NCBI GenBank assembly: GCA_033557685.1
Contig: JAWQRN010000002.1
Coordinates: 1 to 64,000 of the forward strand
Direction of reading: 5' to 3'
DNA length: 64,000 bases
Source: Sperchopsis tessellata
Lineage: Eukaryota > Arthropoda > Insecta > Coleoptera > Hydrophilidae
The notes under the pieces are model-generated. The model made no database searches. It was given only the letters and a program-made list of their open reading frames with translations, and was not told the origin of the DNA. This document shows positions 60,853 through 64,000 of the stretch, piece by piece (within the stretch, counting starts at the first letter, position 1; the number at the start of each line of letters is the position of its first letter). Position numbers and translations under genes: made by a program.

Positions 60853-61711
60853 GTCGGTACTATAGTTTTTAACTAATTTTTTTATTCCAATGGTGTATTT
60901 TTCTATGCTGTCTGAGTTCACTATTACGCTCTTGTATCTTCCACTAGAGCATAATGTCTGAGAATTCTTTGAAATAATTATTTCGATTAAAATATAGTAG
61001 AAATGTGGACTTTCATACACAAAAATTATGTACTAATTACTGAAAATGTTCTTCAAACAGTTTATCAAATGTCTTAAATATTTCATTGAAATAATATAAA
61101 TTTAAAAAAAATAAAATACTCTTTTTTATAAGTAGTCAACCTTGAAAGCCATAATAATTTACAAAATTTATTTTCACATATTAACTAGAAATAAAATAAA
61201 CACAATAATGCAAAGTTTTTAATGAATCCTAGAAATTAAAATCATACATAATATTTTAAGAGTGTTTTGCAGAAAGAAAGATTTACAGTAAAAAATAACA
61301 CTGGATGAACTAATACATACAGTAATAAATTAAAATAAATATTTTCACAACATAAAACTTAGGCATGACTTCCTAACATTTTGAAATTAATGAAATGATA
61401 ATAAATATTATAAGCTATAGGTAAGTGATTTTAAATTCTATATATTTTTTTTAATTTTAATTCGACCAGCGGTTTAGTAGATAAATTATAAAATATATTA
61501 AAATATCATAAAAATATAATAGTATATCTTTGATATTTTATAAACAAGCAATTATTCAATTTAATACTTAACTAAAATTTTCTCAAATTACTTTTAAATT
61601 AATATTGTAATGTAGATCTGGTTTTGCCTTTACTTCCTTGATGTACAAGCTTTAACAAAATATTGATGTTTTTATCATTGGGATAGAGACATATGTTACT
61701 TTAAATGTTGA

Positions 61712-62061
61712 AATGTAAGTTTGAAAGATTACAATTTCTTTAATCCAACCTATCGACCAAGGTGTTCTAAACTGTGGCCTAAGGTTGGAAATTTCATCAA
61801 ATATAGAGATGTGGAAGAAGTAAATGATGAACAGAATTTACTAAATGAAATGCTACTAATTGAAGAAAACGAGGGACTGCATTCATCAATGGCTAAATTG
61901 GGCCAGGTGTGTTAGAATTATATAAGTTGACAGAAATAAAACCAAAAATCAGGCATGCACTAGCTAAAGATATTATTTTAAATTATATTGAACACCCTGA
62001 AACAACAATTAATGATATGCTAATAATAAAAAAGTGGAAGGACTATTTGCAAAAAAATTGA
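61712..62061 (+). pseudogene. Frameshifted coding stretch of unknown identity
   Basis: Open from 61712 (after TGA) to 61915, with protein-like text such as FFNPTYRPRCSKLWPKVGNF and EVNDEQNLLNEMLLIEEN. It then continues in another frame from 61909 to a TGA at 62059-62061 (LTEIKPKIRHALAKDIIL, NDMLIIKKWKDYLQKN). The switch lies at a GTGTGT run, where one extra GT would explain the shift. There is no ATG at the start. Composition looks like real protein coding, but I do not recognise the family. It could be a decayed gene, a transposon ORF or a sequencing error. Confidence 0.45.
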
Positions 62062-62695
62062 ATTATTAGATAATTTGAAATTACTAATTTCATCAAATAA
62101 ATATGTTTCTTATAATTGATACAATGATTCTTATGTTGATATTTTGTTTTAAGATAGAATAAAATATTTAAGTTTCATGTATGCATCATTTTTACGATCT
62201 TCCCCTCTAACATGCTTTTCAAATAACTGCGAGACAGCTGGCCTTGGTCAGGTCAGTTAAGAGGGCTTCTATATACTATAGATACTGGGAATGCATTTCC
62301 TACCATATGATGAGAAACATTTTTTCTTCTGCTACTTTAGAGCTGTCATCGATATTTTTTTTAAACTGCACCATATTTATTTTTTTACATATTCTAATAG
62401 AAAAAGAGAATAACCTTTTCTAATATTCAATTTGTATTTTGTTACATAAGAAAAAAAATATAAATGTAGCTGACTATGAATTAATTAAAAAATTTAAATA
62501 ATTTTTTTCTTGTTATGTTTTGATAGATATGGCGTTACATTTTTATATGAAATACATAAACGAAACAAATATTACCAAAAAAACATTTTAATTATAGCTT
62601 AAATGTTACTTAATATGTGACCTATTATTGTCATTGCCATAATTGACTACATTGAACTCATATGTAACACAAAATAAGTAACATAGTGCCATCTT

Positions 62696-62775
62696 GTCAG
62701 AGCCTCTACACGGTTTCCACCTGGAAACAACATTCATACAGATACTAACCGTGGAAGTCTATTACATTTAATAGT
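62696..62775. repeat. Dispersed repeat, copy B
   Basis: CCTCTACACGGTTTCCACCTGGAAACAAC followed by AACCGTGGAAGTCTATTACATTTAATA. The same two modules as 52524-52625, with the first inverted. Confidence 0.6.
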
Positions 62776-63018
62776 ACTAATAATCTATCGAAAAATTATG
62801 TTCAAGTAATTTCAAAATGTAAGGAATATATTAAAACATCATTAGATTTATGTCTTTCCAAAGGTATTTAATTAGATATAAACTAAGGAGGATCTTTCTT
62901 TCTATAATAAATAATGATATTTATAGATGATACTAATTTCTTTTTGCCGACATTAGGCCAGAGAAAAACAGTGTGAGTGTTCTTAACTATTTTATGTTTT
63001 TCTTATTGCTATTCACTA

Positions 63019-63105
63019 TTAATTTTGTGGTGAGTATTCGTCCACTTCTTGAATTACAGAATCTTGCTCTATTCGTTGCCGTTGGAGTTGAAGTTCTTGA
63101 CGTTT
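63019..63105 (-). CDS. Probable last coding exon of a leftward gene entering from the right
   Basis: On the minus strand a good acceptor (TATTATTTTATGTGCAG) precedes 28 codons beginning KRQELQLQRQRIEQDS and ending EVDEYSPQN, then TAA at 63021-63019. The peptide is charged and glutamine-rich, like the end of a coiled coil. I do not recognise the family. No upstream exon was found between 63106 and 64000. The opposite-strand open frame over the same bases (from 62973) starts with GTG and looks like its shadow. Confidence 0.42.
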   Translation of the reverse strand, partial: KRQELQLQRQRIEQDSVIQEVDEYSPQN

Positions 63106-64000
63106 CTGCACATAAAATAATATATCAGTATACGAAAGAATTAGAAGGTAGTAGATTTATTTATTTTTTTAAATTTAATTATTAATTTTAATTAAACTGG
63201 TGGTCATAATAGATTAATATTTTCTAGTCTACCTGAGAATTCTTCCATCTTTTTTTATGTTTATTACGTTTTTTTTTCAAGGACAAAATTATTGGAAAGA
63301 TAATTGTAGTAACTATGTTGTACAAAAAATGTAAACAGACATTGTCTGGTTAATAAAATACAACAAATTATTGGATAAAGGTTTTCGAGATATTTATTAT
63401 TTTGTCAATTAAGAATATAATTATTATATTTGTTTGAAATATATATGGATTTCAGTGAGAATAGAATGCATAATGTAGCTATATGAAACTAGAGCACGGA
63501 GTTCTTTTTCTATAGTTATATATATTCATTTCTTTCTATAGCTTCTTAGGCATCTATCTTTGATTGTAATCTATGCTAATATTACAAAATTGGAATATAA
63601 TTCATAGAAAAACATTAAATAAACACCATTAGCTTAGCAACAACAGTGGTGGAATAGAAATTAATTGTTTGATACTGACAAAGGAAAGACGTCTAATACA
63701 TTCAAGTTATCAAGCTAGGCACAAGAACTGATAATCTTCTACAGAAAGACCACTTCAGCAATTGGATGAGCAGAAATAGAGTACAATGACTACGATTCTA
63801 ACACCTAGTTTTGAGGATAACCCTGATAGGGTTATAAGTCAAATCGTTTATAATTTAGATCAGTTTAAAAATCATCTCTGTACTTCAAAAGGAGCTCAAA
63901 CCATGGTGGGTAATAGATAACTGACGAATGGATACGTATAAACTGACAAATATGACTAAAGAGTTTGAGGACCCAAATTAATGAAATTTAGAAATAAGCA
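63106..64000. other. No recognised feature (possible intron)
   Basis: AT-rich. If the exon at 63019-63105 is real, this is part of its upstream intron. No further exon or repeat identified. Confidence 0.4.

Noticed and set aside
62973..63185. Plus-strand frame with hydrophobic start
   Set aside because: Starts with GTG, and the opposite strand gives a better exon model with splice acceptor and stop.

Overview
This is a strongly AT-rich stretch of animal nuclear DNA, almost certainly from an insect or a close arthropod relative. The evidence is spliced genes with GT-AG introns, arthropod-like protein sequences, and a rich load of decayed transposons: RTE-, R1- and CR1/Jockey-type LINEs, Gypsy, Penelope-like elements, piggyBac, hAT, and pogo-like and Harbinger-like MITEs. 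I cannot name the species.

Host genes lie mainly in 0.5-44.7 kb. A novel-type protein kinase C (PKC epsilon class, like fly Pkc98E) runs leftward from its start codon at 28192. Five coding exons (28192-27854, 23778-23718, 15718-15559, 15325-15294, 638-568) encode the C2 domain, the pseudosubstrate and a complete C1A zinc finger. The rest (C1B, kinase) lies beyond the left edge. Next come four compact housekeeping-type genes: mitochondrial phenylalanyl-tRNA synthetase FARS2 (+, 32171-33472, one exon), a short CCDC103-like dynein-attachment-factor gene (+, 35829-36068), DAP1 (-, two exons, 39357-37548), and the Golgi membrane protein SYS1 (+, three exons, 40194-44665). CCDC103 and DAP1 converge; DAP1 and SYS1 diverge from a shared region of about 840 bp. 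These genes serve unrelated pathways, and nothing suggests a functional cluster.

The PKC introns are a transposon graveyard. Intron 4 (about 14.7 kb) holds a tRNA-derived SINE, two opposed RTE relics, Penelope-like (PLE) relics, an 882 bp pogo-like MITE with a perfect 24 bp inverted terminus, and a piggyBac relic bounded by TTAA. Intron 2 (8 kb) holds a hAT-like MITE, a LINE relic and a 2.2 kb near-perfect palindrome made of two head-to-head PLE 3' halves. Intron 1 (4 kb) holds a ZBED5-like hAT transposase relic. SYS1 intron 2 holds an internally deleted Gypsy-like element and a foldback built of 17 bp repeats.

From 45 to 54 kb the DNA is stacked retroelement debris (R1 and CR1/Jockey-type LINEs, a Gypsy integrase, PLE and LINE 3' ends). 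From 54 to 64 kb it is very AT-rich and nearly featureless, apart from ATCGATTA-rich repeat DNA, a frameshifted unknown coding stretch near 61.7-62.1 kb and a probable last exon of a leftward gene at 63105-63019. I see no rRNA, functional tRNA, CRISPR array or bacterial-type operon. The most interesting structures are the head-to-head PLE palindromes with a possible hammerhead-ribozyme remnant, and the truncated-looking CCDC103 protein.
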